Shown piece by piece: positions 57,270 through 64,000 of a DNA stretch of 64,000 nt (position 1 is the stretch's first letter; each line of letters starts with the position of its first letter). This stretch comes from Aureimonas sp. Leaf427. Its GTDB lineage: Bacteria; Pseudomonadota; Alphaproteobacteria; Rhizobiales; Rhizobiaceae. The stretch lies in NCBI RefSeq assembly GCF_001425485.1, contig NZ_LMQW01000023.1, forward strand, positions 186,457 through 250,456, written 5' to 3'. The translations under genes and the position numbers were made by a program. The notes beneath the pieces are model-generated. The model was not told the DNA's origin. It saw only the letters and a program-made list of their open reading frames with translations, and made no database searches.

Positions 57270-57553
57270 TCGACGACCTTCGGAACCACGAAGAAATGCT
57301 CGTCGCGAACCGGCGCGTTGGCCACGATGTCCTCGGCCTTCGAACCGTCGGTGACGATGTCCTGGCGCTTGCGCATCTCGATGGGGATGACGGAGGTCAT
57401 GGCCTCGACGCCCGAAACGTCGACCTCGCCGAGCTGCTCGACGAAGCCGAGGATGGCGTTCAGCTCGGCGCCCATCGCGGCGACCTCGTCGTCCGTCACC
57501 GCGATGCGGGACAGGCGCGCGACACGGCGAACGGTCTGGTGATCGACGGACAT
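57266..57553 (-). CDS. gatC: Asp-tRNA(Asn)/Glu-tRNA(Gln) amidotransferase subunit C
   Basis: Small adaptor stabilising GatA-GatB. 95 residues, the usual length: [54 protein letters not shown] and the end [12 protein letters not shown]. The start at 57553 gives MSVDHQTV, the commonly conserved N-terminus. The gene heads a three-gene unit gatC-GNAT-gatA. Confidence 0.97.
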   Translation of the reverse strand: MSVDHQTVRRVARLSRIAVTDDEVAAMGAELNAILGFVEQLGEVDVSGVEAMTSVIPIEMRKRQDIVTDGSKAEDIVANAPVRDEHFFVVPKVVE

Positions 57554-57645
57554 CGGGCCCTCGTAGATTCGGCTCGCCCGGACCGAGCCCGGGCACATGC
57601 CGCCCGCTATAGCGGCACGCTCCCGGAGTCGCAACAAAGGCCGGC

Positions 57646-58347
57646 TCAGACCTCGAACGGCACGTTCATCTTGGGGAGAAGCACCCGGTTGCCGTCGCCT
57701 TCCATCGCGTCGACGAAGGGCTGGGGATCGCTGTCCAGCGCAGGGATCGTGCCCCAGTGGATGGGAATGACGGTCTTGAAGTTGAAATAGCGCCGGCAGG
57801 CGAGCGCGGCGACGGCGGCGCCCATGGTGAAGCGGTCGCCGATCGGGACGAGGCCGATCTCGGGATGATGCAGCTCCTCGATCAGCGCCATGTCGCCGAA
57901 AATGTCGGTATCGCCCATGTGATAGACGCTCGGCCCCTCCGAAAAGTGGAAGACGAGGCCGTTCGGCATGCCGAGATAGGTCGTCTCGCCATTGTCGTCG
58001 ATGGCGGCCGAGGAGTGGAAGGCCTGGGTGAGCGTCACCGAGAAATCGCCGAACTTGATCGTGCCGCCGGTGTTGCCGGGCTCGATCTTCTCGACGCCCT
58101 TGCCCTTCAGCCACTGCGCCAGCTCGAAGGTGGCAACGACGCTGGCGCCATGGCGCTTGGCCAGATCGACCGTATCGCCGACATGATCGCCGTGACCATG
58201 GCTGAGGACGATATGGGTCAGTCCCTTGGCCGCCGCTTCGAGATCGCCGTCGAAATGCGGATTCCCGGTCAGGAAAGGGTCGATCAGGATGACGGAGCTT
58301 CCGCTTTCGATGCGGAAGGCCGAGTGGCCGAAATAGGTCAGTTTCAC
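57646..58347 (-). CDS. UPF0173-type metal-dependent hydrolase (metallo-beta-lactamase fold)
   Basis: 233 residues from a GTG at 58347 (GGAGAG upstream). The family is L-ascorbate-6-phosphate lactonase-like. Seen: [24 protein letters not shown], the metal motif [15 protein letters not shown] (HxHxDH), [36 protein letters not shown] with the bridging Asp, and IPIHWGT with the last His. All metal ligands appear intact. Substrate unknown. It lies 92 bases upstream of gatC on the same strand, so it may be in the same transcript, and it diverges from ruvX. Confidence 0.9.
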   Translation of the reverse strand: MKLTYFGHSAFRIESGSSVILIDPFLTGNPHFDGDLEAAAKGLTHIVLSHGHGDHVGDTVDLAKRHGASVVATFELAQWLKGKGVEKIEPGNTGGTIKFGDFSVTLTQAFHSSAAIDDNGETTYLGMPNGLVFHFSEGPSVYHMGDTDIFGDMALIEELHHPEIGLVPIGDRFTMGAAVAALACRRYFNFKTVIPIHWGTIPALDSDPQPFVDAMEGDGNRVLLPKMNVPFEV

Positions 58348-58472
58348 GATCGTCTCTCCTCGTGGCTCCGCAGTCCCGTCCGGTCTCACCGCCTCGGGAA
58401 GCGCCGTGTTAGGTGAGAAGCTGCACCCTCCGGGTCAAGCCGGGCGTGCCCGAGAAGTTGGAGACGAGCCTC

Positions 58473-58955
58473 ATGCCGGTCGTGGACATCGTTGAACTGC
58501 AGGATCTCCTGCCGGCCGATCGCTGCATCGCGGGCCTCGATCTCGGCACGAAGACGATCGGGATCGCGGTCTCGGACCTGTCCTTCGGCTTTGCGACGCC
58601 GCGCACGCTGATCCGCCGCGCCAAGTTCGCTGCCGATGCCGAAGCGCTGACGGCGCTTCTCGACAAGGAACGTTGCGGCGCGATCGTGATCGGGCTGCCG
58701 CTGAACATGGACGGATCGGAAGGACCGCGCGCCCAGTCCACCCGGGCTTTCGTGCGCAACTATCAGCGGCTGGACCCGCGGCCCATCGTCTTCTGGGACG
58801 AGCGGCTGTCGACGGTGGCGGCCGAGCGCAGCATGATCTCGGCCGACGTCTCGCGCAAGAAGCGCGGAGAGCGCATCGATTCGGCGGCCGCCGCCTTCAT
58901 TCTTCAGGGCGCCCTGGACAGGCTTTCTTCGCTGGCGACCGCGAAGCCCGACTGA
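58473..58955 (+). CDS. ruvX: Holliday junction resolvase-like protein (YqgF)
   Basis: RNase H-fold nuclease assigned to rRNA maturation and to DNA junction processing. 160 residues from the ATG at 58473 (GGAG nine bases upstream). Catalytic acids: [31 protein letters not shown], and the C-terminal [17 protein letters not shown]. The motif [20 protein letters not shown] is diagnostic. It stands alone on the plus strand and converges with the DUF6105 gene. Confidence 0.94.
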   Translation: MPVVDIVELQDLLPADRCIAGLDLGTKTIGIAVSDLSFGFATPRTLIRRAKFAADAEALTALLDKERCGAIVIGLPLNMDGSEGPRAQSTRAFVRNYQRLDPRPIVFWDERLSTVAAERSMISADVSRKKRGERIDSAAAAFILQGALDRLSSLATAKPD

Positions 58956-59031
58956 GAGCCCAAGCCGAAACTCGGACAGGTCGGCTCGACGGCGCTTTTC
59001 GCGCCTCGTTTCGTCGACGATCTTGCCGATA

Positions 59032-59406
59032 TCACGCGATATCGGCTGCGCTCGCCTCCTCGCGAGACCCAAAAATCACTCGCCGATCCTCAGCCGCCGA
59101 ATTTCGGTTTGGGCTCTGAGACCGGGAGGAGCGCTTGGAGACGATGAACCGGGCGATGGCGCGGTGCTTCTTCAGAGCGACGAGCGAGAAGACGATCGCG
59201 GTGTCGACGACGAGAGCCTTGGCGACCATGCCGGGAAGCGCGGCCGGATCGACGCCGAGGGTGGAGCCGTAGATCTCGAACACCATCTCGTGGAGTTCTC
59301 GGGAGAAGAAGAAGAGGCCGAAGCCGAGATCGTGGAGGGAGATGAAGTACCAGCTCCAGAAGAAGGCGATCGGCAGGAGCCAGAGAAGGAGGAGGCCGCG
59401 AATCAT
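59032..59406 (-). CDS. DUF6105-like small membrane protein
   Basis: 124 residues from the ATG at 59406. The N-terminus is strongly hydrophobic with LLLWLLPIAFFWSWYFIS, and a second helix lies near VVDTAIVFSLVAL. The pattern YFISLHDLGFGLFFFSRELHEMVF is as I recall for the DUF6105 family of Hyphomicrobiales. The C-terminus is basic then polar. The start codon overlaps the stop of the gene upstream (ATGA), so they are coupled. No function is known. Confidence 0.78.
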   Translation of the reverse strand: MIRGLLLLWLLPIAFFWSWYFISLHDLGFGLFFFSRELHEMVFEIYGSTLGVDPAALPGMVAKALVVDTAIVFSLVALKKHRAIARFIVSKRSSRSQSPNRNSAAEDRRVIFGSREEASAADIA

Positions 59407-59996
59407 GGTCTGTCGTCCTTGCGTGCGCCGGTCGGCTCCTGCTCCGGCCAGGAATAGAGGGCGGCCTGACGGCCCATTCTCTGCGCGAGGGCGGAGAGAC
59501 CCGCTTCGAATTCCGCCTCCGCCGCATCGCTCTCGGCGGGCTCGACCACGACGAGACGGTCGAAGACGACGGCCGCGATGCTGAGCGCGATGGCGAGCCA
59601 GACGAGCCCGCCGCTCGTATCGATCGGCAGAAGCGGCAGGGTCGTCAGCTGCGAGGCGCCGGCCAGCACCGCGACGGCCGCCAGCGCGACGAGCGCCGAC
59701 AGCTCTCCGCCAGCGCGATTCGAGGCGTCGCGAGCGTGAAGGAGGATGAGGCTGCGGGCGAAGAGACCTACGATGACGAGGCAAGCCGCCGAGACGGCGA
59801 GTTCGCCCGCCGGCGGCAGATGGCCGAGAAACGCCCCCACCCCGCCGAACTGCGCCGACACTTCCTGGGGCCAGGGATAGGACGCGACGGCGGCGAGGAG
59901 GCCGGGCGCCAAAGCGTTGGCCGCCAGTTCCACGGAAAAAACGCCGAGGAAACCGATCCAGGCGGCGATTGCGACGGTGGTGGCCAGACGCTGCAT
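59403..59996 (-). CDS. Multi-pass membrane protein of unknown function
   Basis: 197 residues from the ATG at 59996. Four hydrophobic segments can be picked out: TTVAIAAWIGFLGVFSVELAA, ELAVSAACLVIVGLFAR, ALVALAAVAVLAGAS, and LVWLAIALSIAAVVFDRLVV. The C-terminus is acidic and polar. I do not recognise a domain. It overlaps the DUF6105 gene by four bases. A perfect TTAA-N7-TTAA site lies 24 bases before the ATG, suggesting CtrA control. Confidence 0.7.
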   Translation of the reverse strand: MQRLATTVAIAAWIGFLGVFSVELAANALAPGLLAAVASYPWPQEVSAQFGGVGAFLGHLPPAGELAVSAACLVIVGLFARSLILLHARDASNRAGGELSALVALAAVAVLAGASQLTTLPLLPIDTSGGLVWLAIALSIAAVVFDRLVVVEPAESDAAEAEFEAGLSALAQRMGRQAALYSWPEQEPTGARKDDRP

Positions 59997-60019
59997 CTCG
60001 GCGGTGATCCTTCGAGGTT

Positions 60020-60034
60020 TTAAGACTTCGTTAA
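60020..60034. promoter_or_regulatory. CtrA-type box
   Basis: TTAA-GACTTCG-TTAA has exactly the seven-base spacing of the CtrA cell-cycle regulator's site. It lies 24 bases upstream of the membrane protein ATG at 59996 and 160 bases before pyrB. TTAACCTTAA at 60081-60090 is a further CtrA half-site-like sequence nearby. Confidence 0.5.
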
Positions 60035-60193
60035 GACCAGTATCGACCCCGCAAGCCGAACGGCAACGGGTCATCATCGGTTAACCTTAAGAGGCCGGGC
60101 CAAGCTCGGCATCGCCCGGTCGATTTCGTGCCCGGGCGAGCCTCCGGTCCAGCTTGCCGCTCGGGCCGCTTTGACCTATAGCCGACCCTCGAC

Positions 60194-61141
60194 ATGGACA
60201 GCTCAGCGCCCTTCCCTCACCGCCATCTTCTCGGCATTGCGGCGCTTCAGCCGCACGAGATCGAACGGCTTCTCGACCTCGCGGAATCGGAGGTCCAATG
60301 GGGCCGGCGCGAGGATAAGAAGCGCTCGGTCCTGAAGGGCCGGACGCAGATCAATCTCTTCTTCGAGGCCTCGACGCGAACCCAGGCCTCCTTCGAGCTG
60401 GCGGGCAAGCGGCTCGGCGCCGATGTCATGAACATGTCGGTCGGCAATTCCTCGGTGAAGAAGGGCGAAACGCTCATCGACACCGCCATGACGCTGAACG
60501 CGATGCATCCCGACATCCTCGTCGTGCGCCATCACGCGGCCGGCGCGGTGGCGCTTCTGGCGCAGAAGGTCGGATGCGCCGTGGTGAATGCCGGCGACGG
60601 CGTCCACGAACATCCGACGCAGGCGCTGCTCGACGCGCTGACGATCCGCCGGCACAAGGGCCGCATCGCGCGCCTCATCGTCACCATCTGCGGCGACGTC
60701 CTCCACAGCCGCGTCGCGCGATCGAACATCCTTCTTCTCAATGCGCTGGGCGCCCGAGTGCGCGTGGTGGCGCCCTCGACGCTGCTGCCCTCCGGCATCG
60801 AGCAGATGGGCGTCGAGGTCTACAGGCGCATGGACGAGGGGCTGAAGGATGCCGACGTCGTCATGATGCTGCGCCTCCAGCGCGAGCGCATGGCCGGGTC
60901 CTTCGTGCCCTCCGTGCGCGAATACTTCCGCTATTACGGGCTCGACGACGTGAAGCTCGCCCATGCCCGGCCCGATGCGCTGGTCATGCATCCCGGCCCG
61001 ATGAACCGCGGCGTCGAGATCGCCTCGGACGTCGCGGACGGGCCGCAGAGCGTCATCGAGGAGCAGGTCGAAATGGGCGTCGCGGTGCGCATGGCGGTGA
61101 TGCAGGCGCTCCTGTCCCACAAGGCGGGAGAGGCCGCATGA
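60194..61141 (+). CDS. pyrB: Aspartate carbamoyltransferase catalytic subunit
   Basis: Makes carbamoyl-aspartate in pyrimidine synthesis. 315 residues. Seen: the carbamoyl phosphate loop [54 protein letters not shown], and the [11 protein letters not shown] motif near the end. No regulatory pyrI partner is present. The next gene starts inside its stop (ATGA). In Pseudomonas and relatives the enzyme forms a complex with a dihydroorotase-like subunit; the same may hold here. Confidence 0.97.
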   Translation: MDSSAPFPHRHLLGIAALQPHEIERLLDLAESEVQWGRREDKKRSVLKGRTQINLFFEASTRTQASFELAGKRLGADVMNMSVGNSSVKKGETLIDTAMTLNAMHPDILVVRHHAAGAVALLAQKVGCAVVNAGDGVHEHPTQALLDALTIRRHKGRIARLIVTICGDVLHSRVARSNILLLNALGARVRVVAPSTLLPSGIEQMGVEVYRRMDEGLKDADVVMMLRLQRERMAGSFVPSVREYFRYYGLDDVKLAHARPDALVMHPGPMNRGVEIASDVADGPQSVIEEQVEMGVAVRMAVMQALLSHKAGEAA

Positions 61142-62454
61142 GCGCCCCGCGTCCGCTCGTCGTCGAGAATGTCCGCATCGTCGATCCCTCGCGCCGGCTC
61201 GACGAGACCGGCACGCTGATCGCCCACGAAGGCCGCATCCTCGCGGCCGGCGCGGAGGCGCGTGGCCAGGGGCACCCGGAGGGCGCCGAGATCGTGGACG
61301 GGCGCGGCCTTCTCGCCTTGCCCGGCCTCGTCGATGCGCGCGTCTTCATCGGCGAGCCCGGCGGAGAGCACCGCGAGACCATCCGCTCGGCCAGCCGCGC
61401 CGCGGCGGCCGGCGGCATCACCTCGATCCTCACCATGCCGAACACCAATCCGGTGGTCGACGACGTGGCGCTCGCCCAATACGTGATGCGCACGGCGCGC
61501 GAGACGGCCTTCGTCAACGTCTTTCCCGCGGCCGCCCTGACGCGCGGCCTCGAGGGCAAGGAGATGACCGAGATCGGCCTCTTCACCGAGGCCGGCGTCA
61601 GCGCCTTCACGGATGGAAGACAGACCATCCGCAATTCGGGGCTTCTGCGGCGGATCATGACCTATGCGCGGGATTTCGACGCGCTGATCATGCACGAGAC
61701 GCAGGATGCCGATCTCACCGGCGCCGGCGTGATGACGGAGGGGCTGCTCGCCTCCTGGCTCGGCCTTCCCGCCGCGCCGCGCGAGGCCGAGATCATCCCT
61801 CTGGAGCGCGATCTGCGCCTCGCCGCCCTCACCGGCTGCCGCTATCACGCGGCCGGCATATCGGTCGCGGCCTCCGCCGAAATCCTGCGGGCCGCCAAGC
61901 GCTCAAACCGGCGCGTCACCGCGGCCGTGTCGATCAACCATCTCTCGCTGAACGAGAACGATATCGGCGAGTACCGCACCTTCTTCCGCCTCGTGCCGCC
62001 CCTGCGCGCCGAGGACGACCGGCAGGCCATGGTCGAGGCCCTGGCGGACGGCACGATCGACATCATCGTCTCCGCGCACGACCCGCACGACGCCGACGGC
62101 AAGCGCCACCCCTTCGCGGAAGCCGAAGCCGGGGCGATCGGCCTCGAGACGCTGCTGCCCGCCGCGCTCCGGCTGCATCATTCCGGTGCGGTTCCGCTGA
62201 TGCGCCTCGTGGAGGCCATGACCTCGGCCCCGGCGGCGCTCTTGAAGCTCGATCGCGGCACGCTGAAGCCGGGCGCTCCCGCCGATCTCTGCCTCGTCGA
62301 TCCGAACGCGCCCTTCATCTATTCCAAGGACCGCATCCGGTCGAAATCCAAGAACACCGCCTTCGAGAACGCGCGCTTCCAGGGCGAGGTCCTGCGGACC
62401 GTCGTCGGCGGACGCACCGTGTTCGAAGCGGAGCGCGCACCGAGAGAAGCCTGA
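61138..62454 (+). CDS. pyrC: Dihydroorotase-like protein lacking the HxH metal motif
   Basis: 438 residues, coupled to pyrB by an ATGA overlap. The amidohydrolase fold is clear: [65 protein letters not shown] and [15 protein letters not shown]. The metal-binding HxH is replaced: [11 protein letters not shown] has Arg and Phe at residues 68 and 70. The later DHAPH-like site reads SAHDPH (residues 312-317), where the catalytic Asp is Ala. In Pseudomonas such a PyrC' is structural for the transcarbamoylase and a real dihydroorotase is encoded elsewhere. The same may be true here. Confidence 0.92.
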   Translation: MSAPRPLVVENVRIVDPSRRLDETGTLIAHEGRILAAGAEARGQGHPEGAEIVDGRGLLALPGLVDARVFIGEPGGEHRETIRSASRAAAAGGITSILTMPNTNPVVDDVALAQYVMRTARETAFVNVFPAAALTRGLEGKEMTEIGLFTEAGVSAFTDGRQTIRNSGLLRRIMTYARDFDALIMHETQDADLTGAGVMTEGLLASWLGLPAAPREAEIIPLERDLRLAALTGCRYHAAGISVAASAEILRAAKRSNRRVTAAVSINHLSLNENDIGEYRTFFRLVPPLRAEDDRQAMVEALADGTIDIIVSAHDPHDADGKRHPFAEAEAGAIGLETLLPAALRLHHSGAVPLMRLVEAMTSAPAALLKLDRGTLKPGAPADLCLVDPNAPFIYSKDRIRSKSKNTAFENARFQGEVLRTVVGGRTVFEAERAPREA

Positions 62455-62457
62455 CCC

Positions 62458-63057
62458 ATGGATGGTGCGAACGTCGCTCTCGTCGCCGGGCTCTTCGTCC
62501 TCGGCTATCTCTCCGGCTCCGTTCCCTACGGCCTCGTTCTGACGTGGGCCTTCGGGCTCGGCGATCTCCGCTCGATCGGCTCCGGCAATATCGGCGCGAC
62601 CAACGCACTTCGCACGGGCAATAAAAAGCTCGCGATCCTGACCCTCCTCGCCGATATCCTGAAGGGCACGCTGCCCGTCCTCATCGGCTGGCAGTTCGGC
62701 GCGGCGGCCGCGATGGCGGCGGGCTTCGGTGCCTTCTTCGGCCATCTCTTCCCGGTCTGGCTCGGCTTCAAGGGCGGCAAGGGCGTCGCCACCTATATCG
62801 GCGTCCTCCTCGGCTTCTCGCCGGTCGGCCTCCTCGTCTTCGCCGTCGCCTGGCTCGGCATGGCCGCGATCTTCCGCTACTCGTCGCTGGCGGCGCTGAC
62901 CGCGACGCTCGTCGTGCCCATCGCCTACTATCTCCTCGGCGACAGTCCGGCCGCGATCCTCTCGGGCGTTCTCACCGTGCTCGTCTACGTCAAGCACCGG
63001 CCGAACATCGAGCGGCTCCTCGCCGGAACGGAAGGGCGGATCGGAGCCAAGGGATGA
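62458..63057 (+). CDS. plsY: Glycerol-3-phosphate acyltransferase
   Basis: First step of membrane phospholipid synthesis, using acyl-phosphate. 199 residues with about five membrane helices. Conserved loops: [32 protein letters not shown] (motif 1), [23 protein letters not shown] (motif 2) and [16 protein letters not shown] (motif 3). Its ATG lies four bases after the pyrC stop, and dprA starts within its stop, so it is part of the same operon. Confidence 0.97.
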   Translation: MDGANVALVAGLFVLGYLSGSVPYGLVLTWAFGLGDLRSIGSGNIGATNALRTGNKKLAILTLLADILKGTLPVLIGWQFGAAAAMAAGFGAFFGHLFPVWLGFKGGKGVATYIGVLLGFSPVGLLVFAVAWLGMAAIFRYSSLAALTATLVVPIAYYLLGDSPAAILSGVLTVLVYVKHRPNIERLLAGTEGRIGAKG

Positions 63058-64000
63058 GCCTTCCCGCGGGGCCAGGACCGGCCTTGCGGCTGTCCGACGC
63101 CCAGCGTCTCGCCTGGCTGCGGCTGATCCGCAGCGAGAATGTCGGCCCCATCACCTTCCGCGCGCTCGTCAATCGCTTCGGCGGTGCGGAAGCCGCGCTG
63201 GACGCCCTGCCCGATCTCGCCAGCCGCGGCGGCTCCAAGAAACGCATCGCGATCGCCAGTCTCTCGTCGGCCGAGGCGGAACTCGCGCTGGCCGAGCGTC
63301 TCGGCGCCCGATTCGTCGGCCTCGGCGAGCCCGACTACCCGCCGGCCCTTCGCGCCGCCGACCCCGCCCCGCCGCTCCTTGCCGTCATGGGCAGCGCCGA
63401 GACGCTGCTGCGCCCGTCCGTCGCCATGGTCGGGGCCCGCAACGCCTCGCTCGCAGGGGTGAAGTTCGCGGGTCATCTGGCGCGGGGAATCGGCGAAGGC
63501 GGTTTCGTCGTCGTGTCCGGCGTTGCGCGCGGCATCGACGCCGCGGCGCACGAGGCGAGCCTGCCGACGGGGACGATCGGCGTCTTCGCCGGCGGGCTGG
63601 ACAAGCCCTATCCGAACGAGAACCGGCCGCTCATGCGGCGCATCGTGGATGGCGGCGGCTGTCTCGTTTCCGAAATGCCCTTCGGCTGGGTGCCGCGGGC
63701 GATCGACTTCCCCCGCCGAAACCGGATCGTCGCCGGTCTCTCGCTCGGTCTGGTCGTGATCGAGGCGGCGATGCGCTCGGGCTCGCTGATCAGCGCGCGG
63801 CTTGCGGGCGAGCTCGGCCGTCTCGTCTTTGCGGTGCCCGGATCGCCGCTCGATCCGCGCGCCGCCGGCACGAATCGCCTGCTGAAGGACGGCGCGATCC
63901 TCGTGACGGAAGCCGCCGATGTCGTGGATGCGCTGACCCCGCTGGCCGGAGGGCTGCCCCGCCTGCCGCTTCTTCCGCTGGAAGAGCCTGGTTCAGGCCC
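63054..64000 (+). CDS. dprA: DNA-processing protein A, N-terminal part
   Basis: Loads RecA onto incoming single-stranded DNA in natural transformation. The ATG at 63054 overlaps the plsY stop. At least 315 residues are visible before the window ends. N-terminal SAM-like region: [26 protein letters not shown]. Rossmann-like core: [81 protein letters not shown], and [19 protein letters not shown]. All match DprA. The C-terminal winged helix is beyond the edge. Confidence 0.96.
   Translation, partial: MSLPAGPGPALRLSDAQRLAWLRLIRSENVGPITFRALVNRFGGAEAALDALPDLASRGGSKKRIAIASLSSAEAELALAERLGARFVGLGEPDYPPALRAADPAPPLLAVMGSAETLLRPSVAMVGARNASLAGVKFAGHLARGIGEGGFVVVSGVARGIDAAAHEASLPTGTIGVFAGGLDKPYPNENRPLMRRIVDGGGCLVSEMPFGWVPRAIDFPRRNRIVAGLSLGLVVIEAAMRSGSLISARLAGELGRLVFAVPGSPLDPRAAGTNRLLKDGAILVTEAADVVDALTPLAGGLPRLPLLPLEEPGSG

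Noticed and set aside
60081-60090. TTAACCTTAA, also at 34425-34434, as full CtrA sites.
   Set aside because: Spacing between the TTAA units is two bases, not seven; at most a half-site-like element.

Overview
The window is high-GC chromosomal DNA from an alphaproteobacterium, very probably of the order Hyphomicrobiales (Rhizobiales). The evidence is an NDUFA12-type complex I accessory subunit, a suf operon whose divergent promoter carries an Irr-like iron box, LexA sites of the GTTC-N7-GTTC type, a DUF2155/DUF6105 gene set, and an RNase E with an acidic insertion. The sequence alone does not fix the genus; an Aurantimonadaceae-like organism is only a guess. I see no rRNA, tRNA, CRISPR array, insertion sequence, phage or plasmid gene. 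Nearly all of it reads as core genome.

Layout. 1-2622: cytochrome bo3 oxidase genes cyoA and cyoB (cyoB cut by the window edge). 2814-4154: an MFS transporter. 4278-8093: divergent ssb and uvrA with a LexA box between them. 8131-10517: a DUF72 protein and the NAD(P)HX repair enzyme. 10787-12584: glnB-glnA with a clear terminator. 12769-18276: a secreted hydrolase, parE, a secreted small protein and a DEAD-box helicase. 18362-25895: the suf iron-sulfur operon on the minus strand (cysteine desulfurase, sufB, C, D, S, sufT, an A-type carrier, then a TfoX-like gene), divergent from an alpha/beta hydrolase. 26841-32768: anmK, tyrS and a large AsmA-like protein. 33033-35798: a Bcp peroxiredoxin, a DUF455 ferritin-like protein and an M23 peptidase.

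35823-40997 is a minus-strand envelope group (amidase, PBP1A) ending in prfB. prfB carries the classic programmed +1 frameshift, so its first 23 codons are in another frame. 41573-44455 is rne after a long leader. 44542-51907 holds an aminotransferase, then an M48 peptidase, a DsbA-like protein, accB, accC and aat on the plus strand, facing DUF2155 and NDUFA12 genes. 52021-57553 holds the gatCAB genes, each part linked to a GNAT acetyltransferase by 4-base overlaps, with a Uma2-family gene, a small conserved protein and a chorismate mutase between. 57646-59996 has a metallo-hydrolase, ruvX and two membrane proteins. 60194-64000 is a tightly packed pyrB-pyrC-plsY-dprA operon, cut in dprA. The dihydroorotase-like protein there lacks its metal-binding HxH.

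No new multi-gene system was found. The most rewarding signals are small: the prfB recoding site, the Irr-like and LexA boxes, the Met/His repeat tail on CyoA, the metal-ligand-free PyrC, the acetyltransferases wired into the gat genes, and a 61-base tail-to-tail overlap of aat with the DUF2155 gene.
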